64,000 nt of DNA from Coniferiporia sulphurascens. Lineage: Eukaryota > Basidiomycota > Agaricomycetes > Hymenochaetales > Hymenochaetaceae. Under the pieces are notes generated by a model that was not told where the DNA came from, did no database searches, and was given only the letters and a program-made list of their open reading frames with translations. The stretch's first letter is position 1. Each line of letters begins with the position of its first letter. The stretch lies in NCBI GenBank assembly GCA_002794785.1, contig NBBA01000005.1, forward strand, positions 1,736,001 through 1,800,000, read 5' to 3'. The translations under genes and the position numbers were made by a program. Below, in pieces: positions 33,363 to 44,917 of this stretch.

Positions 33363-35966
33363 CTACCAGTCCATCTTCTTGCCCAGCTCCATTTTCTTAG
33401 AGACAGGGATCTTCCCACCCTTGTATCCAAAACCATCCAACCACGGCCACACCGTGCTCCGGCGTTGCTCGAAGGACTCAATGGCATCCGACTTCTGCAG
33501 TGTAAGCCCGATGTCGTCCAGACCGTTTATCAGGCAGTGCCTCCGGAACGCATCAATGCTGAACGACACAGGCTCTTTACCACCAGGCCGACGGATCTTA
33601 TTCTTCTCTAGGTCTATCTCCAAGTCCGCACCGGACTCCGCGTCCTCACCCAGAGATCGACAGATGTCCTTAGGCAGGGTGATCGCGAGCATGCCGTTTT
33701 GAAGGGTATTATTCTTGAATATTTCCGCGAAGCTCGGCGCGATGATGCAGCGGATTCCGAAATCGTTCAAACTCCAAGGTGCGTGCTCGCGGCTACTCCC
33801 GCATCCGAAATTCTCGCCGGTGCATACGACGATCTTCGCCTTGTCGAAGGGCGCACGGTTGAGCACGAAATCGGTGTCCTTCCCAGTATTCGGGTCTTTG
33901 CGCAGTGTGTAGAAAAGCGCATTCGCCAGACCCGTACGCTTGAGCGTCTTTAAGAACTGCTTCGGAATGATCATGTCCGTGTCGACATTCTCGATGTCGA
34001 TGCGCGCTGCGACGCCCTTAAGAACGGTAAACTTGCTCACAGCAGAGGGCGTCGTGGCAGGAGGCAGATCCGGCGTTGACAATTCGGAAGTCCCTTCGAT
34101 TGCCTGTGGCTCTGGTGGTGCAAGAACGGGATCCGTCCAGAACGTCGAGGCATTCAACTCCTTGATGACCGGCACACCCTGGCTTATCTCACCACCAAGG
34201 TATTTGCGAACGTCCGTCAAGTATCCCGACATCGCCGCGGCTGCTGCCATTGCAGGACTGACAAGATGTGTGCGCCCCCCCGAGCCTTGACGACCTTCGA
34301 AGTTTCGGTTGCTCGTACTTGCACATCGTTCTTGGGGTTTCAATTGATCCGGATTCATCCCGAGACACATCGAACATCCCGCCTCGCGCCAGTCGAATCC
34401 AGCCCGCTTGAACACAACATCCAAACCTTCGGCTTCAGCTTGTTCCTTGATAATCCCAGACCCGGGTACTATCATCGCGTGGACATTGGATGCAACCTTT
34501 GCATTTGGCCCAGCCATAAGAACAATCTTCGCCGCCGAGCGCAAATCCTCAATCCGTGAGTTCGTGCACGATCCAATAAACACCTTATCAATCTTCACAT
34601 CCGTCATCGGTGTGTTCGGCGTCAGACCCATGTATTGCAGAGAACGCTCGACCGATTTGCGTTTCACAGGGTCGTCGATGTTCGCTGGGTCGGGAACAAC
34701 ACCTGTGATCGGTGCGACGTCTTGCGGCGAAGTTCCCCACGTAACGGTAGGAACGATATCCGCAGCATTAATCCGCACTTCCTTATCGAATACGGCACCC
34801 TCGTCTGACTTAAGTGTGCGCCAGTACGCGACCGAGCGGTCCCACAGTTCACCCTTCGGTGCAAGCGGGCGGTCCTTTAGGTATGCGAAGGTGATGTCGT
34901 CAGGTGCAACCATACCAGCACGGGCACCTGCTTCGATGCTCATGTTGCACACACTCATCCGGGCTTCCATACTGAAGCCACGGAATACCGAGCCAGCGTA
35001 CTCAATGACGCAACCCGTGCCGCCAGCCGTTCCAATCACACCGATGATGTGCAGAATAACATCCTTGGATGTTACACCTTCGTGAAGGGTACCTTCGACG
35101 GTAATGCGCATGTTCTTGCTTTTCTTCTGCGGGAGGGTCTGTGTCGCAAGGACATGCTCAACCTCGGATGTCCCAATACCGAAGGCGAGCGAGCCGAACG
35201 CGCCGTGTGCTACGGTCAGTCAGCGAGGGGCCCGATTAACATAGATCGTAAATGAGCTCACTCGATGTATGCGAGTCACCACAGACACAAGTGATCCCGG
35301 GTAAAGTGAAGCCTTGCTCGGGGCCGATGACATGGACGATGCCTGCGAACAAGTGAGCTGGATAAAGGGTCATGAGTTGCATATATGCACACCTTGACGG
35401 CGGTCCTTCATTCCAAAGTACGTCAAACCGAACTCCTTCACATTCTCCTCCAGAGCCAAACACTGCGCTTTCGAATCGGGTTCGACGGTATAGTCTTCTG
35501 TCTTGGTGAAAGCTTTCCGCGGCGCAGTTCTGCATGCAGCACATGAATTAACGCTCCACAATTCTGAATACGCATTAATGCTCACGGGATGTTATGATCG
35601 ACTGTCGCGAGCGTGCAGTCCGTTCGGCGTACAGGCCGTCCTGCATTGCGGCTACAGGCGCGTCAGATGTCATTCCTTACCACTACCAGATGACTGATGC
35701 TTACAGTCCCTCGAAGGCCTGAGGACTGGTTACCTCGTGCACCAAATGCCTGCAGGTTTGCACGTTGTCGTTAGCGCTAGCATACGACTATGAAAATTTG
35801 AATTACCTATCTATGTAGAGAAGGGTGAGGCCGTCGTCCTGTACATGTCTGCACAGTGAGGGGTCAGCAGTTGATCGGTTCAGCACGACATGAGTGAGAC
35901 GCACACGACATGATCATCCCAGACCTTGTCGTACAGTGTTCGCGGGCCAGTGACGGGGGCTGGCAT
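33363..35966 (-). CDS. LEU1: 3-isopropylmalate dehydratase (isopropylmalate isomerase), copy 1
   Basis: Iron-sulfur enzyme that interconverts 2- and 3-isopropylmalate in leucine synthesis. Seven exons (35905-35966, 35807-35848, 35705-35749, 35586-35651, 35393-35529, 35262-35342, 33363-35209) encode 759 aa. This is the fused fungal form with large and small subunits in one chain. Large-subunit motifs: [67 protein letters not shown]; the three cluster cysteines are present. A Pro-rich linker at about residue 530 precedes the small-subunit domain with [19 protein letters not shown] and [21 protein letters not shown] stretch lies about 90 bp upstream of the start. A second full copy sits head-to-head 4.5 kb away. 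Confidence 0.96.
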
Positions 35967-36989
35967 GTCTAGTATCTGACGTTGGTGTCTGTGAAGTGCA
36001 GGGAGGAAGTGGGGAAAGAGAAGAGGTTATAGAGGATGTGGACGCAATGGAAGATTATATATATCAAGTAAAGCAACTTCAAGCTGGCTGCTAATGCATG
36101 GGCCGGGCGGATCGGCTTTTCGGTCTTCCCAGCAATCGGAAGTCTTTCGGCTTTCCCGCTCCAAGTGATCCGAGCGCTCACCCAATGGCCGTCGTCTGAT
36201 TTCATCTCCCCGCCCGTATTTTTTTGAATGCTACGGCAGGTCAGGAGCTTGAGTTCCATACCAAGTACCGGCAGTGTCGTTTACTATAGTTAAATCACTA
36301 TTCTCGCAAGCTGTCTTTTATTTCATTTCTCTGATATTTTAACTACGGTAGCAGTCCTGGATCCGAAACTTTAGCCGGGTCTCCTTGAATGCTCAGCCAG
36401 GATACCCAGCTACCCTCACTTTGAAGAGCTTGGGGATATACGTTTGTATGACCCCGAGATTATGCTGCTGTCATTATTCGTGGTCTGCTGACTAGTTGAT
36501 TTCTCCGCTCTTCCACGATATCAAGATAGGATAATAGTGGGACTAAACACACTAGCGACACCGGGCCCTGGAGTGCAGACTTTGATAAAGGCTTAACTCT
36601 CGATTCCGGTGGTACGCTCTGCGGAAATTTGATTTGCATGGCGAACTCACGACGAGGCGGGGATGCTCCAATTTATATTTTCACTCATTCTCGCCGCCTG
36701 TTAGCTAAAGCTTGTCGTACAACCCATACTTCAGTATGATAAACAAAAAAAAGCAGCCGAGATAACAGAAGACAAGAACCGAGATCACCGCGGTTCGTGA
36801 TGTCTACAGTATTGAATTCAAATTGTAGTAGTTACTATGGTCTACTACACATAGCCGAAAGTGACGTTGCCTTACCTAATATGAGCATGCTTACTGTCCG
36901 CTTAGATAAACTGCACAGTTCATGGTCCCTGTCACGCACGGCATGGGCAGCGAAGCAGTGAACGGTGAACGTCCTGCAAGTCGGTAAAG
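35967..36989. other. Divergent promoter region LEU1 copy 1 / RPL29
   Basis: About 1 kb without a gene. It holds a TATATAT element at 36056-36064 oriented for LEU1 and T/C-rich tracts typical of ribosomal-gene promoters. No tRNA, 5S or coding gene was identified. Confidence 0.5.
36056..36064 (-). promoter_or_regulatory. Putative TATA element of LEU1 copy 1
   Basis: TATATAT run 90 bp upstream of the LEU1 copy 1 start codon on the minus strand. Position and sequence fit a TATA box; no other evidence. Confidence 0.35.
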
Positions 36990-37413
36990 ATGGCCAAATC
37001 AAAGAAGTGAGTCCTCCGCAAAGTGGCAAAGATGTAGACAGTATGTACTGACTTCAAATCCGCCAGCCACACCAATCACAACCAGAACAAAAAGGCTCAC
37101 CGTAATGGTATCAGGAAGCCCAAGGTCTCTCGGACGCGTTCTCTGAAGGGTGTAAGTCCCTCATCTCTCTTTGTTTGAAAATGCGGCGTAACTAAGTCGA
37201 GCTTTTGTCTAGGTTGACGCGAAGGTATGGCTTGATAAATAGTATGGTGCTGAAGGCGACCTAACTCATTGTTTTTTGTGATTCAGTTCCGCCGCAATGC
37301 CCGCTATGCTCTCATTGGCTCAGTGCGTCATAAGCTATATCCTCACTTCATATTATACTTATAAATTTCCACAGTACAAAGCCCGCGCTGAGCAGAAGGC
37401 TGCCGCATCATGA
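36990..37413 (+). CDS. RPL29: 60S ribosomal protein L29 (eL29)
   Basis: Small basic large-subunit protein. Exons 36990-37006, 37067-37151, 37213-37224, 37287-37322 and 37375-37413 encode 62 aa, the usual fungal length. The sequence starts [20 protein letters not shown] and continues [20 protein letters not shown], which is diagnostic. Exon 1 has only 17 coding bases and exon 3 only 12 (Val-Asp-Ala-Lys), so automatic predictors are likely to miss parts of it. Confidence 0.95.
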
Positions 37414-37678
37414 TCCAACCTCAGCATGATTCTGGATAGATGGATCACTCAGCCATGACTTCGGCTTTTATCAAGAGAAGGCCTGGCAGGCTGCCTGGAG
37501 TAGACGATTATGCTACACCCGAAAATCATTCATGCCTGTATCGCCGTGTTATGCATATGTATGTTTTGCACCCAAAATGAGAAACTCATAAAAACTCGGA
37601 AAATGCGTCTCTTTTGATATCGTCCGGCTGAATGCGCGAAGGCAAGGTGTAATTTCGGATGCTCTACTGACGGAGAAT

Positions 37679-39790
37679 TCATCTACCTCTCCCAGTGGCT
37701 CCCTTCGCTGTGCTATCCAAAGTTGCGCGGAGACGAGCAGCCTGGATGCATAATCAGTGAGCGTCCCAGCGTAAATCTTTGAATGCAAGAATAAGCCTAC
37801 CGCCGCGTCCTCGGGCGGCACAGCGCCCTTCGCCATGTTGTGCTTGCGAATGTGGAATCTATGTGCGTCGCGTGGTCCAACAGGTCGCGAGCCCAAATCG
37901 GTATTCAGCAGCGCCCTACACTCTTCCTCGCTTGCGATATGACCTTCTAGCAGCGAAAAGAATTTGTGTCGGAGGACGGCTTTGATCCGCTCCAGTGCAT
38001 GCGTCGTATACCATCCATCCCGTTCCTTGTATGGATGTCTAAATGACTAAACCAGAATGGATAAGGAAGAACAAGCGTACATTGCATTCGTCCCGTACAT
38101 TCGCTTTGTCTTCAATCATATCTTTAAGCATTGGGTCAACTATATCACATAGCTGGTATGCGGCCGTCTCTTTTGTGAGATGGATACCATCAAAGACATG
38201 TGAAGGAGGTTCGTTTTCGATTTGCTCCGCACTCTGAAACTGGGCATGTGAAGACGTAGACGTGGTCGCTTGTTTTTCTATGTTTCGCTGCTCTTGCCGG
38301 CTTACTACGATAGATGGACGAACAATGGGATGGTTGATGTTTCGGAAGTAGAGACGCTGGTAGCTGGAGATGTTCAGAAGCATCAGCTGTGCTTTCTGCA
38401 GCATGGACAGACCACGAACAATCGAGCAGCCGGGTCCTCTCTTGGATCATACCCGAACCTAATAAGCGTGTCTCGCCAGGGACCATCCGCGAAAACATAG
38501 CACACTAATGGGACCAAAAATTTCGAGCTCGATGGCAGTGAGTTATGGGCGAACGCCTCTGAAATGGTACAACCCGCTCACTTATGCATCTCGCGCACAT
38601 CTGCGGCGCTGAACTGGTTATTAAGCGCGTTTCTAGTCCAAATCGGCCTCTCCATGAATTTCTGCGTAGCTTATCAGCAGTTTCCTAGTGACCAGCTCTC
38701 TGTCCCGCAGTGATTACCTGTCTTAAGAGTGTCAAAACACGTTGATCAGCTTGATCAATCATTTTTTGCACTGAGTCCGGAGGTTTGTCTGGAATCTTTT
38801 GCATGCAACTACTAAATAGTGTCGTATTTAAGAATTATATTACGAGCTCACCGTCTTTTCCGTGAATGAGATGGAAGTTGTATGAAATCCCTTCCATCTT
38901 GCTTTGTTGATGAGCCGTTTCTTCTCTTCGCCTGTTTTGGCGTCGACAACGGTTGTGACTACAGACATATTATTTGCCTTGTAGCTACAGAGTGGGATAT
39001 GTCAGCGTGTTATGTGTTAGTAGAGGAGCTGTCGTACTTGTATATATGCGGAATTGCCTGACGAGAAAAAAGCGGTGGCGGTATTAGTCGAAGGTTGCTC
39101 CGCACCTGGGAATCGGCCCCGTCCCGTGGTGGTTGTCCAGAGTCATTTGGCAAAGCATAGTCCTCCTTTTCCGGTGGGATTGTGTACTTACTTATAGATT
39201 CAACTATGCGCCTTGACTGAGACCAGAGATAGGCGCATATAAGATGCAGGTATGTTACTCACCATCCATTCGGTCCATAGCTGCCCGGAGCTGTACTATT
39301 GGGTCGGACGTGTTGGGTTCGTACTGGAAATCCGCCATACCTTATCATATCTTATTAGTCTTTACCAGAAACGGAGGACTGAGGGGTGCTTACTTCTGAA
39401 ACGCATTGTCTTTGGTACCACGCCGACAGCTTCCGCGACGAACTCGCCCACGGGACCATCACCCTCATCACCCTCTCTTCTCTTCCGCTTGCGTTTTGTG
39501 ACCTTAAGTAGTATGTTGTTCGAGTGAACAATGCCTCCAGGGATCGGATGCGCGAACGGGTTCTCCGGGCGCCAACTGAGCTCGAGGAGTGTCTCAACTT
39601 TTGTTGCGCCCCGTCTAAATGCGCGTGCGACGCTCGAAGGCCCACCGAGGTGTTGGATCGCGCGTGGTGCGGAGCCCTCCTGGACGTACCCAGGGAACTC
39701 TATCGAGAAGAAATTTTCAGAAGGTAATGAGTGTTCCGTGGCGTAACGATCTGAGCCGCCTGAGGACGATGGACCAGCTGCAGACGACAT
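37679..39790 (-). CDS. TFC1: TFIIIC subunit TFC1/GTF3C5 (tau95)
   Basis: DNA-binding subunit of the RNA polymerase III factor TFIIIC, contacting the A box of tRNA genes. Ten exons (39394-39790, 39263-39340, 39038-39203, 38852-38984, 38718-38795, 38582-38661, 38420-38527, 38081-38363, 37801-38025, 37679-37741) encode 536 aa. The N-terminal dimerisation domain has FFSIEFPGYVQEG, AIQHLGG and LELSWRPENPFAHPIPGG. The DNA-binding region has IPPPLFSRQAIPHIYNYK-like text, RPIWTRNALNNQFS, PLVCYVFADGPWRDTLIRFG and FYQRLYFRNINHP. Yeast Tfc1 and human GTF3C5 share this order. The last exon depends on a 59-bp intron with a good branch site. If it is retained, the frame stays open to 37549, so the C-terminus is uncertain. 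Confidence 0.88.
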
Positions 39791-40436
39791 ACCAGCCGTT
39801 GCTGCTATGTATTGGTTGGTTAGTCGGAGTGTATTCTTAGATCCCTGGATGATCTTCGTCGCAGATCTTTTTTTTACTTTGCTTATGTAACTCGAAATAT
39901 CCTGTGAGGGTTCGGGTCACGGTACTCTGGCTCGACTCTTGAGATCAACGCGGCAGACCCTGGACTTGATAGTGATCTTGTTCGGCTGTCTGCATAGCGA
40001 GATAATATACTGGAAGTATAGTTGGCAGAGACTGTAGGTTACAAGCCCACGACGGCGACGGCGACGTCCGGTTTTGACTCTTCAGGCCCAAGAAGCCCGA
40101 CGGTGACTGTTGGATTCAAGTGGTCGTTGATTCCCGGGCTTCCAAGTTTGTATCTTTCTTGCCACAGCGCTATGCTGCTTGATATTGGTACCTGCACATA
40201 AAATTCCTTGGGCCCGGCGATGCCGCTGGTGATTATCCTTTCGTCTCGTATTGGACCACACCTCATCACTCCACTTTTTTTAGGTAGGTGTCCATGTATT
40301 CTTGGAAAACAAAATTCGTCTAAGTGCTGCGCCCATCGCGCGATCGAAGTCCTATATAGAGAGCGTGGATTGCACGGTGGATATAATCCCAGCGAGCAGT
40401 GTCAGAGCGACGCAGCTCAGTTAAACTGTCAAAGTC
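39791..40436. other. Divergent promoter region TFC1 / LEU1 copy 2
   Basis: 646 bp without a recognisable gene between the two start codons. Confidence 0.45.
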
Positions 40437-43047
40437 ATGCCTGCTCCAATTTCTGGCCCAAAGACACTTTATGATAAGATATGGGATGATCACGTCGTGT
40501 ATTTGACTCGTTTATTTCCTGCATTCACCGCCTTACCATTTGTGACATCGCAGCCATAACCAAGATGACGGGCTAGTCATCCTCTATATCGACAGGTCAG
40601 TGTTACTACCGACACCATCCTCCAAGAGCGTTCTTATGCAATCCTTTTGTACCCAGACACTTGATACACGAAGTAGCAAGCTCATTCGCATTCGAGGGGC
40701 TGTAAGCGTCTTCTTCCTTTATTTGCTGTGCCAGTATGTTAGAAATTAAATAGTTCTTTCGCAGACGCAACGCAGGCCGCCCTGTGCGCCGAAGGGATTG
40801 CACTCTTGCTACTATGGATCATAATGTTCCGTAAGCAAAACTCACTCTTGTACGTTGCCATCATTCGTTCAAAACTTCGAAACATAGCACCGGCCCTCGG
40901 AAGCCACACTCAAAAGTTGAAGACTATATCGTTGATCCGGATTCAAAGGCACAATGTCTAGCGTTGGAACAGTATGCAAAAGAGTTCGGTCTAACACACT
41001 TCGGAATAAAGGATCGCCGTCAGGGTAAGCATATAGGCCTATCATTTTGACTTCTTATAGTATCGCTCAATGGTTAACAGGGATTGTACATGTTATTGGG
41101 CCTGAACAAGGGTTTACTCTACCCGGGATCACTTGCGTTTGTGGGGACTCGCACACATCCAGTATGTTTTATAGCAGAAACAAAACAACTACCTCCTGAC
41201 AATGCATAGCACACGGTGCGTTCGGCGCACTTGCCTTCGGCATTGGAACGTCCGAGGTCGAACATGTCCTCGCAACACAGACTCTCCTGCAGAAAAAGAG
41301 CAAAAACATGCGCATCACCGTAGAAGGCAGCCTTCATGAAGGCGTGTCGCCCAAGGATGTTATTTTGCACATCATCGGCGTTATTGGGACAGCTGGCGGT
41401 ACAGGCTGTGTCATTGAGTACGCTGACTCGGTATTCCGTGGCTTCAGTATGGAGGCACGCATGAGCGTGTGCAACATGAGCATCGAGGCAGGTGCCCGTG
41501 CTGGTATGGTCGCACCTGACGACATCACCTTTGCATACCTAAAGGACCGCCCATTTGCACCAAAGGGTGAATTATGGGAACGCGCTGTCTCGTACTGGCG
41601 TACACTTAAGTCAGACGAGGGTGCCGTATTCGATAAGGAAGTGCGGATTAATGCTGCAGATATCGTTCCTACCGTTACGTGGGGCACATCACCGCAGGAT
41701 GTCATACCGATCACAGGTGTTGTTCCCGATCCCGCAAACGTCGACGATCCCATGAAACGCAAGTCAATCGAGCGCCCTTTGCAATACATGGGTCTGACGC
41801 CGAACACACCGATGACGGATGTGAAGATTGATAAGGTATTTATTGGATCGTGCACGAACTCGCGGATTGAGGATTTGCGTTCAGCGGCGAAGATTGTTCT
41901 TATGGCTGGGCCGAATGCGAAGGTTGCATCTAATGTGCACGCTTTGGTTGTCCCCGGGTCTGGGATCATCAAGGAACAAGCTGAAGCCGAGGGTTTGGAC
42001 GTTGTGTTCAAGCGGGCTGGGTTTGATTGGCGCGAGGCAGGATGTTCAATGTGCGTCGGGATGAATGCAGACAGGCTGCAGCCCCAAGAACGCTGTGCAA
42101 GCACGAGCAATCGCAATTTTGAAGGACGCCAGGGCCCCGGCGGGCGTACACATTTAGTTAGCCCTGCGATGGCCGCAGGGGCGGCGCTGGCGGGCCATCT
42201 TATGGACATCCGTATATATTCCGGCGCGGAGATAAGTCAGAGTGCACCGGTTGTTAAAGTTCTGAATACGTCAGCATTCTGGACAGACACGGTTTCTGCA
42301 TTGCCGGAACCCCAACCAGCTTCATCGGTTGGTACGAGCGTGGATGCCTCACCCACAGCGGCCGGCACAGGACATGTTTTCACAGTTTTGAAGGGAGTCG
42401 CTGCGCGGATCGACATCGAAAATCTCGATACGGACATAATCGTCCCCGGACGCTTCCTGAAGACAATGAAGCGCGCGGGTCTAGCGAACGCGCTCTTCTA
42501 CACATTGCGCAGAGACCCGAACACAGGAGAGGAAACTGATTTTGTCCTTAATCATGCGCCCTTCGACAAGGCGAAGATCGTCGTATGCACTGGCGAGAAT
42601 TTCGGATGCGGGAGTAGCCGCGAGCACGCACCCTGGGCTCTGAATGACTTTGGAATCCGCTGCGTTATCGCGCCGAGCTTCGCGGAGATATTCGAGAGTA
42701 ACACGTTTCAAAACGGCATGCTTGCGATCACCCTGCCTAAGGACATCTGTCGATCATTGGGCGAGGACGCGGAGTCCGGCGCGAACTTGGAGGTGGACCT
42801 CGAGAAGAACGAGATCCGCCGGCCTGGCGGTAAGGAGCCCGTGCTATTCAACATCGATACGTTCCGCAGGCACCGCCTTTTAAATGGCCTAGACGATATC
42901 GGACTGACGCTGCAAAAATCGGATGCCATCGAGTCCTTCGAGCAGCATAGGAGTGTCATGCGACCGTGGCTGGAAGGTTTTGGGTACAAAAGCAATAAAA
43001 TCTCCGTTCCCTCAGGAATGAAACCAAATGAAAGTCTGGATTGGTAA
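40437..43047 (+). CDS. LEU1: 3-isopropylmalate dehydratase, copy 2
   Basis: Second complete copy of the leucine-pathway isomerase. Exons 40437-40498, 40554-40595, 40657-40701, 40765-40830, 40888-41024, 41081-41161 and 41210-43047 encode 756 aa. The first six exons have exactly the same lengths and phases as in copy 1 (62, 42, 45, 66, 137, 81 nt), while the introns differ in sequence and length. All cluster and active-site motifs are kept: [60 protein letters not shown]. The main differences are in the early part (for example [13 protein letters not shown] against copy 1), the interdomain linker and the last 15 residues. There is no frameshift or stop, so it appears functional. Confidence 0.95.
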
Positions 43048-44026
43048 TTTGATAATAAGTCTTTACTACTAGAACAATAAGCAACATTTGTTAAATGAAT
43101 TAAAGGAATCAAATGATGGTTTTGCACCTAAATGTATTCTGCGCGCGTCAATCATATTTGAGGAGGCTGACGCATTTGCCTCTGGCATGTACTCCGTTCG
43201 ATCGTTTGCTAGACGGGATAGAACATAACGGTGCCGGAACTGACCGTTCGATCCTGGAGCGGTACAGCGACGTTTACTGTGCATTTTTCAACAACACACC
43301 TCTTGTATGAAGTCAAACATTCAGATTAATACCCCATAGACAACCAATTAGAGTCAAGGGTGAAAACTTGAATCTTAATGTGCGCCCAGTGACAGGAGGG
43401 AATTTTCACGTTCGTAGGGAAGATACAGATACGCATCTGCATTCTGTGAGCAAAATTAATGGAGGCGCCCTGATCGACGAGTGACGCGGGTCGGGATGCA
43501 ACTGGCCTAAACTAAATTGGAGGGAGACAAAATAATAGACTCTGGAATGCCTAGATGGCGAGGGGGAAGGAGACAAAAAGAGCTCTTGTCGGCAAAAAGT
43601 AATTATCTAGCAGAACTTTCTTGCCGTGTAATAACCGTTTGGGTCGTATGCTGTCCTGCATACTACACGACTGATCTGCAGATCCCTATCATATTGATTA
43701 GCCATCGGCGGTCCTTCGAGTTGGCTTGTACCTCCCTGCGTCTATTTTTGCGCCGCCAGAGCCATATTGGCGCGGAGTTAACGCCGACATGAAAAGGAAC
43801 GCACTGCAAGGCGAATTCTCGAAATTCATAGAACAGACATTACTCTTCTCCCTTTTGTTTCCCAATTGTCTCTCCCCTCCATTTCGTAACTCCGGCAAAA
43901 TTGAGGCGATGAGATGACACAACCCCCCTCCCGAGGCAAGGAAGGAAGCGTATAAAACGAAAGGCCGACCAGCAACTTCCTCCACAGACAACGCGAACAC
44001 AGCATCGTCTAGCCAACCGCTCAGCA
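43048..44026. other. Intergenic upstream of pheromone-like gene
   Basis: Nearly 1 kb between LEU1 copy 2 and the 38-aa CaaX gene. Apart from the TATA element at 43951 no gene is supported. I looked for further CaaX mini-genes here and found none. Confidence 0.5.
43951..43957 (+). promoter_or_regulatory. TATA box of pheromone-like gene
   Basis: TATAAAA 76 bp before the start codon of the CaaX gene. The distance and perfect match suggest a strong regulated promoter. Confidence 0.55.
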
Positions 44027-44143
44027 ATGGACTCCTTCACTACCGTCACCATCTCCTCTACGTCCACCGAGACCACTACAAGCGTTCCCGTTTCATACGA
44101 TACCGGCAGTGGAGGAAGCACCACCTACTGCGTTGTCGCTTAG
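44027..44143 (+). CDS. Lipopeptide mating-pheromone precursor-like CaaX peptide
   Basis: Single-exon gene of 38 codons. The peptide begins MDSFTT, the start found in many agaricomycete pheromone precursors, is rich in Thr and Ser, and ends in TYCVVA. That is a perfect CaaX box with Cys35 as the expected farnesylation site. Basidiomycete precursors are 35-60 aa, have no signal peptide, and are prenylated, cut after the Cys and carboxyl-methylated. Cleavage upstream would release a peptide ending ...GSTTYC, perhaps after the Asp27 region; the usual Glu-Arg type cleavage pair is not obvious. A good TATA box lies 76 bp upstream. No STE3-type receptor is in this window. An alternative is an unrelated small prenylated protein. 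Confidence 0.72.
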   Translation: MDSFTTVTISSTSTETTTSVPVSYDTGSGGSTTYCVVA

Positions 44144-44917
44144 GCGCACGGCACCATCTTTGCATCGGGTCGATTGTTCGTCTCAGTCTCCTCGTCCTCG
44201 TCGTCTGTCTCCAACCTATTAACTTTATTACTTAGATTATGAATCATATTTATAAACTCACGAGGGCCACTCTTCGATCTTCTCCCTTCGTCGATTTTAT
44301 TAATATTGGGCGGTTCATCGGACATTATATCTGCGCAATGTATGTATGGACATCTGATTGTCATTGCACTTGGTTGTATGTGGAGTTGCATGTATTTTTC
44401 TTGAATTGAATTTTCGCTGTTTCACCGCGACGACAGTCCGTATTGCGAATATCCACCACGTCTGTTTCGCTGATAAAAGGCACTCCGCATTTTTTTGGTG
44501 TACAAGTCTGATCTGTGGGTGTATAAAAGAATATGCTCATGACATGAGATCAGGTCAGTGAAACTGTTAATAAGTACCAGGCGGGACCACTTCAGAAAAC
44601 ACACGCGACATCGACAAGGCTCCATATAAGCAGTATGAGGACCGAGCCCATTAGACCCACAGCCATCGAAAAACGTACTTATGCCTCACAATGGTAATTT
44701 GGGTGTTATTGACTGGCGGCTTCTGTCCCATGCGCGAACGGCCTCGGTCCGGCCAAGCAGATTTGAGCAAATGAAGGCTTTGGTCACCCGGCATATGAAG
44801 TATGTGAAGCTTGGCGTGATTCATTAAGCATACGACGAGAGGCGTTTGAGAGTGTAAATGCTGATATTAGGTGTGCGTCAATATACATAAATATCGCTAC
44901 AGGAGCTGTGACTCTGA
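44144..44917. other. Intergenic downstream of pheromone-like gene
   Basis: 774 bp without a firm gene. A minus-strand frame (ATG at 44391 or 44325, stop at 44140) could encode an acidic 61-83 aa peptide. Low-complexity GAC/GAG triplets explain much of it, so it is not annotated as a gene. Confidence 0.4.

Noticed and set aside
37549..37680. Longer C-terminus for TFC1 by reading through 37742-37800
   Set aside because: That stretch has a donor, branch site and acceptor at typical distances, and its translation lacks the composition of the preceding domain.
41334..42209. Long minus-strand ORF (291 codons) inside LEU1 copy 2, and a similar antisense frame at 34408-35085 in copy 1
   Set aside because: Both lie exactly opposite the conserved aconitase domain and arise from its codon bias; the sense product is certain.
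33363..43047. LEU1 pair as an assembly duplication
   Set aside because: Introns, linkers and many synonymous sites differ between the copies, and different genes flank them.
43698..44124. Minus-strand ORFs covering the pheromone-like gene
   Set aside because: No protein features. The plus strand has a TATA box, start context and a CaaX end.
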